DNA from: Oscillospiraceae bacterium
Lineage (GTDB): Bacteria; Bacillota; Clostridia; Oscillospirales; Oscillospiraceae
Length of the DNA: 8,719 bases
Direction: 5' to 3'
Assembly: GCA_017399325.1 (NCBI GenBank)
Contig: JAFQDY010000195.1
Span: 1-8,719 of the forward strand
Shown piece after piece: positions 1 to 4,814 of this stretch (the first letter of the stretch is position 1; every line of letters begins with the position of its first letter). The position numbers and the translations under genes were made by a program. A model generated the notes under the pieces. It did not search any database. It saw only the letters and a program-made list of their open reading frames with translations, and was not told where the DNA came from.

Positions 1-234
1 ACTTGGTAGCTTCATTATGCGTGGTGCGCTCAAAGCTTTGCGCACGCACGGTCTCCACTCAGATCACACCCGAGCCCGGCTCGTGGACCTTCCGGGGCGG
101 ATGGGCGCCTAATTAGGCAGCCAGAGCAACAGTTTTGTTGTCAGTTAAATTTAAAAGTTACCCATTTTATCGTGGTTAGGTGCCACGGCCCGCTTATCCA
201 GCCTCACTACCCCCGTCGAAACCAGTACATCCCC
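1..234 (-). ncRNA. ssrA: tmRNA (transfer-messenger RNA), 3' part outside the window
   Basis: tmRNA rescues stalled ribosomes together with SmpB: it enters as alanyl-tRNA, then its internal frame adds a degradation tag. The minus strand shows the hallmark 5' end, GGGG at 234-231 followed by TACTGGTTTCGACGG, which matches the conserved 5' region of the tRNA-like domain. About 90 nt in is a short open frame encoding DNKTVALAA and a stop (142-113), ending in the VALAA/ALAA type signal typical of tmRNA tags. The stop lies in the palindrome GCCTAATTAGGC (107-118), as expected for the helix that follows the tag. A GC-rich pseudoknot-like stretch follows (about 55-105). Only 234 nt are visible; usual one-piece tmRNAs are about 350 nt, so the 3' acceptor arm and CCA lie off the left edge. 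No convincing promoter is visible just upstream of 234. Identification is firm; the exact 5' end is inferred from the family. Confidence 0.95.
113..142 (-). other. tmRNA tag reading frame, resume codon GAC, tag (A)DNKTVALAA
   Basis: Read on the minus strand, GAC-AAC-AAA-ACT-GTT-GCT then CTG-GCT-GCC-TAA encodes DNKTVALAA. The tRNA-borne alanine precedes it in the finished tag. The resume codon is placed at GAC because TTAACT directly before it aligns with the TTAGTC that precedes the resume codon in E. coli. An in-frame TAA lies six codons upstream of GAC (160-158), which limits how far the tag could extend. The terminal ALAA is the Clp-protease recognition end known for these tags. Confidence 0.75.
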
Positions 235-256
235 GTATGAGTGTGAAGTGGAGGGA

Positions 257-285
257 AGAGGTGGGATGGGTCGCACCCCACCTCT
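257..285 (-). other. Hairpin between ppiB and ssrA (processing or weak termination element)
   Basis: A 9-bp perfect stem (257-265 with 277-285, core GAGGTGGG/CCCACCTC) encloses an 11-nt loop, 11 nt after the ppiB stop and 22 nt before the tmRNA 5' end. On the minus strand it is followed by a C-rich pyrimidine stretch rather than a U run, so it is not a classic intrinsic terminator for ppiB. It could mark where a ppiB-ssrA transcript is processed. On the plus strand it is followed by an AT-rich stretch, but no plus-strand gene ends here. Confidence 0.45.
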
Positions 286-296
286 ATAAATTATTT

Positions 297-833
297 TTAA
301 AATCTGCCGTAGGGATCGGCCAATTTCTTGGGTTCGGGGTATGTCTCACCGTGGGTGTCCACTGCGATGGAAGCGATCTTCTGCTCCTCGATGGGACGAT
401 CCTGCATACCGGTTTTGGTAGCAGCGATTGCGTCCACAACATCAAGACCGGAAGTTACCTTGCCGAATGCGGCATACTGGCCGTCCAGATGCTTGGCGTC
501 CTGGTGCATAATAAAGAACTGAGAGCCAGCGGAGTTGGGGCTGGAGGAGCGCGCCATAGACAGCACGCCCCGCTTATGACGCAGTTCGTTTTTTACGCCG
601 TTAAAGAAGAACTCGCCCTTGATGCAGTAACCGGGGCCACCCATACCGGTGCCTTCGGGGCAGCCGCCCTGAATCATAAAGCCGGGAATAACTCTATGGA
701 AGATCAGACCGTCATAGTAACTATGATTGGCAAGATCGATAAAGTTATACACGCTCTGGGGTGCGATCTCAGGGTACAGTTCGCCCTCGATTACGCCGCC
801 GTTTTCCATTGTGATCTTAAAAGTAGGATTCAT
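297..833 (-). CDS. ppiB: Peptidyl-prolyl cis-trans isomerase, cyclophilin type (cytoplasmic)
   Basis: The 178-residue product is a single-domain cyclophilin that catalyses cis-trans isomerisation of Xaa-Pro bonds during protein folding. The catalytic stretch FHRVIPGFMIQGG at residues 45-57 holds the family arginine (R47), F52, M53 and Q55, equivalent to R55, F60, M61 and Q63 of human cyclophilin A. The second signature GVLSMARSSSPNSAGSQFFI spans 89-108. There is no signal peptide or membrane segment, so it acts in the cytoplasm. Length is typical of Gram-positive PpiB, with a short C-terminal tail ending DPYGRF. The ATG lies 1 nt after the smpB stop and its ribosome binding site GGAGAG (842-847) is inside the last smpB codons with 8-nt spacing, so it is co-transcribed and probably translationally coupled with smpB. 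It is separated from ssrA by about 60 nt. Family assignment is certain; no special role in ribosome rescue is established. Confidence 0.95.
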   Translation of the reverse strand: MNPTFKITMENGGVIEGELYPEIAPQSVYNFIDLANHSYYDGLIFHRVIPGFMIQGGCPEGTGMGGPGYCIKGEFFFNGVKNELRHKRGVLSMARSSSPNSAGSQFFIMHQDAKHLDGQYAAFGKVTSGLDVVDAIAATKTGMQDRPIEEQKIASIAVDTHGETYPEPKKLADPYGRF

Positions 834-834
834 T

Positions 835-1296
835 TTAATATCTCTCCTTCATTGCGCGGTCGATCTGACGCTTTGCGTCGCGCTCAGCCGCAGATTGTCG
901 TTTGTCGTACAGTTTTTTGCCCTTACACAGGCCGATTTTTACTTTGACTAGGCTGCCCTTTAAGTAGACAGACAAAGGGATAATGGCATATCCATCCTGC
1001 TTGACCTTGCCGAACAGACGCATAATTTCACGCTTGTGCATAAGAAGTCTTCGGGGGCGTCTGGGGTCGGGATTGAAACGGTTGCCTTGTTCATAGGGGG
1101 AGATGTGCATCTGGTTCACAAGAAGTTCGCCGTCTTTGATGCCGCACCAGGCGTCCTTCAAATTCAACGTGCCTGCACGAATGGACTTCACTTCCGTGCC
1201 GCACAATTCAATGCCTGCTTCAAATTCTTCTTCAATGAAGTATTCGTGCCGGGCTTCTCGATTGGTAGCCATTATTTTTACGCTTTGTTTTTCCAG
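835..1296 (-). CDS. smpB: SsrA-binding protein SmpB, probable CTG start
   Basis: SmpB binds the tRNA-like domain of tmRNA and carries it into the A site of stalled ribosomes. The family pattern is clear: an N-terminal NREARHEYFIEEEFEAGIEL block, GTEVKS at about residues 33-38 and a lysine/arginine-rich C-terminal tail (KKLYDKRQ onward, about 125-153) that enters the empty mRNA channel. The first ATG (1272-1270) has no ribosome binding site and would cut off the usual N-terminal strand. The frame stays open upstream to ATT at 1299; CTG at 1296-1294 lies 8 nt after a perfect AAGGAGG and adds MEKQSVKI, which fits the usual SmpB N-terminus and gives 153 residues, a normal length. ATT at 1299 with 5-nt spacing is the alternative. 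It is followed by ppiB 1 nt later and ssrA further on, as expected for a trans-translation cluster. Identity is certain; the start is an inference. Confidence 0.93.
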   Translation of the reverse strand: MEKQSVKIMATNREARHEYFIEEEFEAGIELCGTEVKSIRAGTLNLKDAWCGIKDGELLVNQMHISPYEQGNRFNPDPRRPRRLLMHKREIMRLFGKVKQDGYAIIPLSVYLKGSLVKVKIGLCKGKKLYDKRQSAAERDAKRQIDRAMKERY

Positions 1297-1304
1297 AATT
1301 CACA

Positions 1305-1311
1305 CCTCCTT
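1305..1311 (-). promoter_or_regulatory. smpB ribosome binding site AAGGAGG
   Basis: AAGGAGG (minus strand) is an ideal anti-16S match. It is 8 nt upstream of CTG 1296 and 32 nt upstream of the first ATG at 1272, so it decides for a non-ATG start of smpB. Confidence 0.85.
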
Positions 1312-1329
1312 ATTCTAAATTCAATAGGT

Positions 1330-1338
1330 ATTATACCA
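1330..1338 (-). promoter_or_regulatory. Extended -10 promoter for smpB-ppiB(-ssrA)
   Basis: On the minus strand TGGTATAAT forms an extended -10 element (TGn plus perfect TATAAT at 1335-1330). The expected start of transcription is near 1323, about 27 nt before the CTG start. The region at proper -35 distance (TTTGGA) is poor, as is common for extended -10 promoters. It lies in the 50-nt gap after the HAD-like gene, where no terminator is seen, so read-through from the upstream operon is also possible. Confidence 0.7.
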
Positions 1339-1349
1339 CGGTTGTCAAG

Positions 1350-2021
1350 TTATCCAAACAAAAATTCCTCGAAAGCCGCCACGGTCTTGAAATGGAAATC
1401 GCAGATGGCCGCCATTTCGTCATCCACTTCCGGTACACCCAGCCCGTTCCAGCCGGCGTAGGCAACCTTGATGCCCAAAGGGGCGGCCATTTTGCAGGAC
1501 AGTTTCATATCATCTACCACCAAAATATCGTCGACAGAAAGGTTAAACCGCTTCATAATATCCTGCAGGGGGTAGGGATTGGGTTTGCGCTGCTCTTCCG
1601 GTCGTTCAAAGCCGTATATGGCATCGGGGTCGAAACCAAAGTGGGCGCGGTAGTCCCTGAGGATATTGTCCTCCCGGGAGTGAGATACCACACAGACAAG
1701 GCCACCTGCCTCTTTTTGCCTATGTAAAACAGAACCAATGCCGGGGTAGGGGTCGGGCGTGTGGCTGAGGACATACTCCATCCACATATCGTGCTCCTTC
1801 GCCAATTCTTCATCGGTGTACCCATATCGCATACGGCACAGTTCCACAAAGCCGTAATGGTGGCAGTCCCGCACATAATCCGTAAAGGATATATCTTCAC
1901 CGGGACGGAAAATACTTAGCCCGTATAGGAAATAGGGATAACTCATTGTTTTCATGGTCTGTACCACGGTGTCGTCGTGATCCAATACCAAGCAAGGATA
2001 TTTTAACATGTGTATTCTCAT
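1350..2021 (-). CDS. HAD-superfamily hydrolase (phosphatase-like), unknown substrate
   Basis: The 223-residue product carries all four haloacid dehalogenase motifs: motif I VLDHDDT (nucleophile D14, general acid/base D16), motif II VVSHS (S113), motif III lysine in RKPNP (K146) and motif IV VVDD (D170/D171, Mg2+ binding). A helical cap of type C1 is implied by residues about 19-105. Members dephosphorylate small phosphorylated metabolites; the substrate cannot be read from the sequence. The start at ATG 2021 is chosen because it overlaps the TGA of the upstream membrane-protein gene (ATGA, 2021-2018), a standard translational-coupling arrangement. A longer frame to 2075 would run deep into that gene. 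A second ATG four codons in (2009) is possible. It has no signal peptide, so it is cytoplasmic, perhaps near its membrane partner. Superfamily assignment is firm; specific function is unknown. Confidence 0.88.
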   Translation of the reverse strand: MRIHMLKYPCLVLDHDDTVVQTMKTMSYPYFLYGLSIFRPGEDISFTDYVRDCHHYGFVELCRMRYGYTDEELAKEHDMWMEYVLSHTPDPYPGIGSVLHRQKEAGGLVCVVSHSREDNILRDYRAHFGFDPDAIYGFERPEEQRKPNPYPLQDIMKRFNLSVDDILVVDDMKLSCKMAAPLGIKVAYAGWNGLGVPEVDDEMAAICDFHFKTVAAFEEFLFG

Positions 2022-2563
2022 CTTTCGTTGGTTTTTGCTGTGGCAGTCTCCGTGCTGTGCTTCTTGTAACCCCAATATTCACCCAGTATCATTATCGGTG
2101 CGTACACAATCACATCCAAGAGAATCATAAACAACCAATTTAATTGTCGATACATTGTGTATTGACTGATTTCGGTTGTATCATAAACAGATAATACATA
2201 GGTCGCCAGCGAGCGGGACGGACCGGCGATATAGACTGCGTGCCCGCCATTTTTAACGCCGAGAATCAGCACCAAGAGAACTTGAGATACAAAGACCATT
2301 CCCACAAATAGCAAAACTTTTTTGAACTGAAATGTATAGGTATATGAATTTACGTGGTAACTCCTTCGATAACTACGGAAATACAGAATAACACACATAC
2401 CGATGAAATGGATCACGAAATGTCCCAAATTCGTATTGAGTTCCTGTATCAATTTTATCGGTATATCAAATAGAAGAGTGATTCCCAAACCGGCGAGAAC
2501 AGACATAAAGAAATCTACAAAATAGTAACTAAATGATTTTGCGTGTACTTTAATGTTTTTCAT
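2018..2563 (-). CDS. Unrecognised integral membrane protein with four predicted helices
   Basis: I do not recognise this 181-residue protein. Four hydrophobic segments are visible, at about residues 14-33, 46-62, 82-103 and 141-162. Between helices 2 and 3 lies a short basic, tyrosine-rich loop (RSYRRSYHVNSYTY, 63-76). The stretch between helices 3 and 4 (104-140) is polar. The C-terminus after residue 163 is hydrophilic and basic/threonine rich, likely cytoplasmic. The start is well supported: AAAGGAGAAAG precedes ATG 2563 and a good promoter lies just upstream. The gene looks more AT-rich than its neighbours (many ttt, ata, aaa codons), which may simply reflect membrane composition or may point to a different origin. 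Its TGA overlaps the ATG of the HAD-like gene, so the two probably act together. It is divergent from the dinB block. No enzymatic motif is visible, so function is left open. Confidence 0.85.
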   Translation of the reverse strand: MKNIKVHAKSFSYYFVDFFMSVLAGLGITLLFDIPIKLIQELNTNLGHFVIHFIGMCVILYFRSYRRSYHVNSYTYTFQFKKVLLFVGMVFVSQVLLVLILGVKNGGHAVYIAGPSRSLATYVLSVYDTTEISQYTMYRQLNWLFMILLDVIVYAPIMILGEYWGYKKHSTETATAKTNER

Positions 2564-2589
2564 TTAACTTTCTCCTTTCTTTTTTGATA

Positions 2590-2618
2590 ATTTTATCATA
2601 AATCACATTCCGGTTCAA
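2590..2618 (-). promoter_or_regulatory. Promoter of the membrane protein-HAD operon
   Basis: On the minus strand TTGAAC (2618-2613) and TAAAAT (2595-2590) are separated by exactly 17 bp, a sigma-A type promoter. Transcription would start near 2583, about 20 nt before the ATG at 2563 and just before its ribosome binding site. Confidence 0.7.
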
Positions 2619-2651
2619 GGCTTTAGGGTAGGGGGTGACAAAAAATTCTAC

Positions 2652-2680
2652 TTGCCAAATTAGAACAAATGTACTATAAT
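2652..2680 (+). promoter_or_regulatory. Promoter of the small protein-dinB operon
   Basis: TTGCCA (2652-2657) and a perfect TATAAT (2675-2680) are separated by 17 bp. Transcription is expected near 2687, leaving a leader of about 17 nt before GTG 2704. The divergent promoter for the membrane protein is some 35 bp to the left. Confidence 0.8.
2663..2674 (+). promoter_or_regulatory. Candidate LexA/DinR (SOS) box
   Basis: GAACAAATGTAC matches the Gram-positive SOS box core GAAC-N4-GTTC at 7 of 8 fixed bases (A for the second T in the right half). The central AAAT agrees with the R-N-R-Y pattern of the Bacillus consensus. The flanking C and G of the full consensus are absent. It lies entirely between the -35 and -10 of the dinB operon promoter, where a bound repressor would block RNA polymerase. 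LexA control of dinB-type genes is known; control here is inferred. Confidence 0.55.
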
Positions 2681-2703
2681 AAATGTGACAAGAGGTGAGT
2701 GCA

Positions 2704-2973
2704 GTGGAGCAAATCAATTCTCCCGTGGATGTGATTTCTGTGTGCAGCGCAAACGGGGACATTCGTCCGCTGCGCTTGCGAATGGAAACGAAAGACCACC
2801 GGCTGCTGCGGGTGGATATTGACGAGATCGTCAGCAGTAAAAAGATTCAGTATGTGGGCATAGAGGCGCAGATTTTTCTGTGCAGGGCGACCGTAGAGGC
2901 AAAGGAATGGCTGTTTGAATTGAAATATACCATCCGCAGCCACAACTGGTGTTTGCTCAGAAGGGTGTATTGA
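2704..2973 (+). CDS. Small unrecognised protein translated just before DNA polymerase IV
   Basis: The 89-residue product (from GTG) has no motif I can name. It appears to be a compact, mostly beta protein: alternating strands around IRPLRLRMET, LLRVDIDEIV, IQYVGIEAQIFLCRATV and a C-terminal WLFELKY...WCLLRRVY. There is no signal peptide or membrane segment, so it is probably cytoplasmic. GTG 2704 is chosen over GTG 2695 because AGAGGTGA sits 8 nt upstream of 2704, whereas 2695 would leave a leader of only about 8 nt and no binding site. The TGA is 1 nt from the dinB ATG, and the dinB ribosome binding site AAGGGTG lies in its last codons, so translation is coupled. It is not a recognisable UmuD (no Ser-Lys protease motif) and does not obviously match the YolD type. 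The position suggests a partner or regulator of the polymerase; this is inference. Confidence 0.8.
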   Translation: MEQINSPVDVISVCSANGDIRPLRLRMETKDHRLLRVDIDEIVSSKKIQYVGIEAQIFLCRATVEAKEWLFELKYTIRSHNWCLLRRVY

Positions 2974-2974
2974 T

Positions 2975-4249
2975 ATGGCCAGACGAATTATTTTTCACGT
3001 GGATGCCAATAGTGCGTTCTTGTCCTGGACGGCGGCCCACCGGGTAAAGGTGCTGGGAGAGGCTTTGGACCTGCGGGATGTACCGTCGGTGATCGCGGGA
3101 GATAAAGCATCCCGCCATAGCATTATCTTGGCAAAAAGCGCACCGGCGAAAAAATACGGCATTCAAACAGGTGAACCGCTGTTTCAGGCCTTGGAAAAAT
3201 GCCCGAATTTGATCGTAGCGCCGCCGGATTACGAACTGTATGTGGAGGCATCCCGGCATTTTGTGGAAATGTTGCGCCAGTTCAGTCCTCAGGTGGAGCA
3301 GTATTCCATCGACGAGGCCTGGGTGGATATGACGGGAACGCAGCGGATTTACGGAGACCCCCGGCTGGCCGCAGAGCAGATACGGGAACGGATATGGAAC
3401 GAACTGGGTTTTACGGTAAATGTGGGAATTTCCACAAATAAACTGCTTGCCAAAATGGCAGGCGACCTGGAAAAACCGAATAAGGTACACACACTCTATC
3501 CGGAGGAAATGGAAACAAAAATGTGGCCGCTTCCCGTGCGGGATCTGTTTTTGGTAGGCGCAGCCACGGAACAGAAATTGAAAGCCTTTGGTATTTATAC
3601 CATTGGTGATTTGGCAAAAGCAGATGTGTCGGTCATTCGCAAGCGGTTGGGAAAACACGGCGAGACCATCTGGCACTTTGCCAACGGACGCAACGCGGAA
3701 ATGGTTACGCCGGAAGCTGCGGAAAATAAAGGTTACGGCAACTCCATTACTACTGTAAAAGATGTAGCAAGCAGGGAAGAAGCACACCGGGTCTTGCTTA
3801 GTCTTTGCGAAACTGTGGCTATGCGGATGCGCAAGGACGGGCAATACGGCAGTTGTATTGCCATCAACTTGCGTACCTGTGATTTTCGCCACTATTCCCA
3901 TCAGCGGCTTCTTTCCAATGCCACCAACATTACTACGATCATATTTGAGGAGGCCTGCAAAGCATTTGACGAGGGATGGGACGGTCAGCCTGTGCGCCAA
4001 TTGGGTGTGCAGGTAACAAGATTGGCAAAAGAGTCCTACCAACAGTATGATTTTTTATCCGGCATAAGTCCTGTACAATATGAGAAGAAACTGCGGCTGG
4101 ATGAAACAGTGGACTCTCTGCGGGACAAATTCGGGGAAGAAATCATTGTTCGGGCAAAGTTTTCCAAAGATACAGAATCTCATATGGCGGGTGGGTTAAG
4201 CAAGGCCCGCCGCACAGGCGTTACAAAACCTGTGCCCGATGAATTTTGA
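2975..4249 (+). CDS. dinB: DNA polymerase IV, Y-family translesion polymerase
   Basis: The product is an error-prone polymerase that extends past damaged template bases. The 424 residues show the palm motif HVDAN (metal-binding D10), steric-gate phenylalanine F15 five residues after it, the catalytic pair in YSIDEAWVDMTG (D113, E114), and the helix-hairpin-helix stretch VGISTNKLLAKMAGDLEKPNK (149-170) and thumb FLVGAATEQKLKAFGIYTIGDLA. The little-finger domain covers about 250-395. QYDFL at 357-361 sits where Gram-positive homologues carry a QLSLF-like beta-clamp motif and is a degenerate form of it. The tail after 400 is basic and probably disordered. Length is close to the usual 350-420. 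The ATG follows the previous stop by 1 nt, with AAGGGTG 7 nt upstream. There is no terminator before the Nudix gene. Family is certain; expression as part of the SOS response is inferred from the promoter box. Confidence 0.95.
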   Translation: MARRIIFHVDANSAFLSWTAAHRVKVLGEALDLRDVPSVIAGDKASRHSIILAKSAPAKKYGIQTGEPLFQALEKCPNLIVAPPDYELYVEASRHFVEMLRQFSPQVEQYSIDEAWVDMTGTQRIYGDPRLAAEQIRERIWNELGFTVNVGISTNKLLAKMAGDLEKPNKVHTLYPEEMETKMWPLPVRDLFLVGAATEQKLKAFGIYTIGDLAKADVSVIRKRLGKHGETIWHFANGRNAEMVTPEAAENKGYGNSITTVKDVASREEAHRVLLSLCETVAMRMRKDGQYGSCIAINLRTCDFRHYSHQRLLSNATNITTIIFEEACKAFDEGWDGQPVRQLGVQVTRLAKESYQQYDFLSGISPVQYEKKLRLDETVDSLRDKFGEEIIVRAKFSKDTESHMAGGLSKARRTGVTKPVPDEF

Positions 4250-4250
4250 C

Positions 4251-4279
4251 TGGAAAGCGCGATGTGTTTTTGCTATAAT
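4251..4279 (+). promoter_or_regulatory. Extended -10 promoter for the Nudix gene
   Basis: TGCTATAAT (4271-4279) combines a TGn extension with a perfect TATAAT. At 17 bp upstream is TGGAAA (4251-4256), a 4/6 match to -35. Transcription would start near 4286, about 24 nt before GTG 4310. The gene can therefore be expressed independently of dinB, although read-through from dinB is also likely. Confidence 0.65.
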
Positions 4280-4309
4280 TGAAGTAGAATTTCTTTGGAG
4301 GTCGGTCAA

Positions 4310-4774
4310 GTGAGCATTGTTACATTCTATCGGGGTCATCCTAATCCACCGAAAACCACCCAAGGCGCCCACTTGGGCGCAAATGCAATCATTACCTGTA
4401 ATGGCAAACTTTTGCTTGAAAAACGCCGTGACAGCGTAACTTGGGGATTGGTCGGCGGCGGTGTCAAAAAGCAGGAAACGGAATTGCAGGCCATTGCCCG
4501 GGAAATCTATGAGGAACTGGGTCTGCGTGTTCCGCAAACTGCCTTTACAAAACTGGCGGTCTATGGAGAATCGGGTCGAATTGCCGCCTATCGGGACGGC
4601 AGTGTTTGGAGAATGGTGATTGTGGTGTTCCGCTTGGAATTGGAAGAAGAACCAAAATTGGCCATCAGCAGCGAATCAAAGGAATTGCGATTCTTCACAA
4701 AAGAAGAACTGAAGGACATTGACATTGTGGTAACCCACAGTGACATTGTGGAGGACTGGTTTTTAGGTCAATAA
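4310..4774 (+). CDS. Nudix (MutT-like) hydrolase
   Basis: Nudix enzymes hydrolyse nucleoside diphosphates linked to another moiety, for example oxidised nucleotides or nucleotide sugars. Here the full Nudix box G-x5-E-x7-REUXEEXGU is present at residues 50-72, ending REIYEELGL with the metal-binding pair E68/E69. The preceding WGLVGGG (45-51) is the usual strand and turn before the catalytic helix. The protein has 154 residues from GTG 4310, a typical single-domain size, with no extra domain. GTG is chosen because GGAGG (4297-4301) lies 8 nt upstream; a TTG at 4295 overlaps the binding site itself. It follows dinB by 60 nt in the same direction, so a nucleotide-pool cleaning role next to a translesion polymerase is plausible, but sequence alone does not give the substrate. 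The stop directly abuts the terminator hairpin. Confidence 0.92.
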   Translation: MSIVTFYRGHPNPPKTTQGAHLGANAIITCNGKLLLEKRRDSVTWGLVGGGVKKQETELQAIAREIYEELGLRVPQTAFTKLAVYGESGRIAAYRDGSVWRMVIVVFRLELEEEPKLAISSESKELRFFTKEELKDIDIVVTHSDIVEDWFLGQ

Positions 4775-4775
4775 A

Positions 4776-4806
4776 AAATACCCACACCGATTCGGTGTGG
4801 GTATTT
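4776..4806. terminator. Bidirectional terminator between the Nudix gene and the mutase gene
   Basis: A 14-bp perfect stem (4776-4789 with 4793-4806, core CCCACACCG/CGGTGTGGG) with a 3-nt loop sits between two convergent genes, 1 nt after the Nudix stop and 8 nt after the mutase stop. On the minus strand it ends in TATTTTTTATTG, a good U tract for the mutase. On the plus strand it ends in GTATTTCC, a shorter U tract, so termination for the Nudix transcript may be weaker. Confidence 0.9.
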
Positions 4807-4814
4807 CCTATGTG

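Noticed and set aside
180..947. 255-residue plus-strand open frame
   Set aside because: It runs across the tmRNA 5' end, ppiB and the end of smpB in antisense; all three are confidently identified on the minus strand.
1335..1348. TTGACA (1348-1343, minus strand) as -35 for smpB
   Set aside because: Only 7 bp separate it from TATAAT, far too close. The promoter is better read as an extended -10 element.
2022..2075. Longer HAD protein start at 2075
   Set aside because: It would overlap the membrane-protein gene by almost 60 nt and add residues unrelated to the HAD fold. The ATGA overlap at 2021-2018 is more convincing.
2957..4042. 361-residue minus-strand open frame
   Set aside because: Antisense to dinB, cysteine/histidine-rich composition with no domain, no ribosome binding site. 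dinB has all catalytic motifs.
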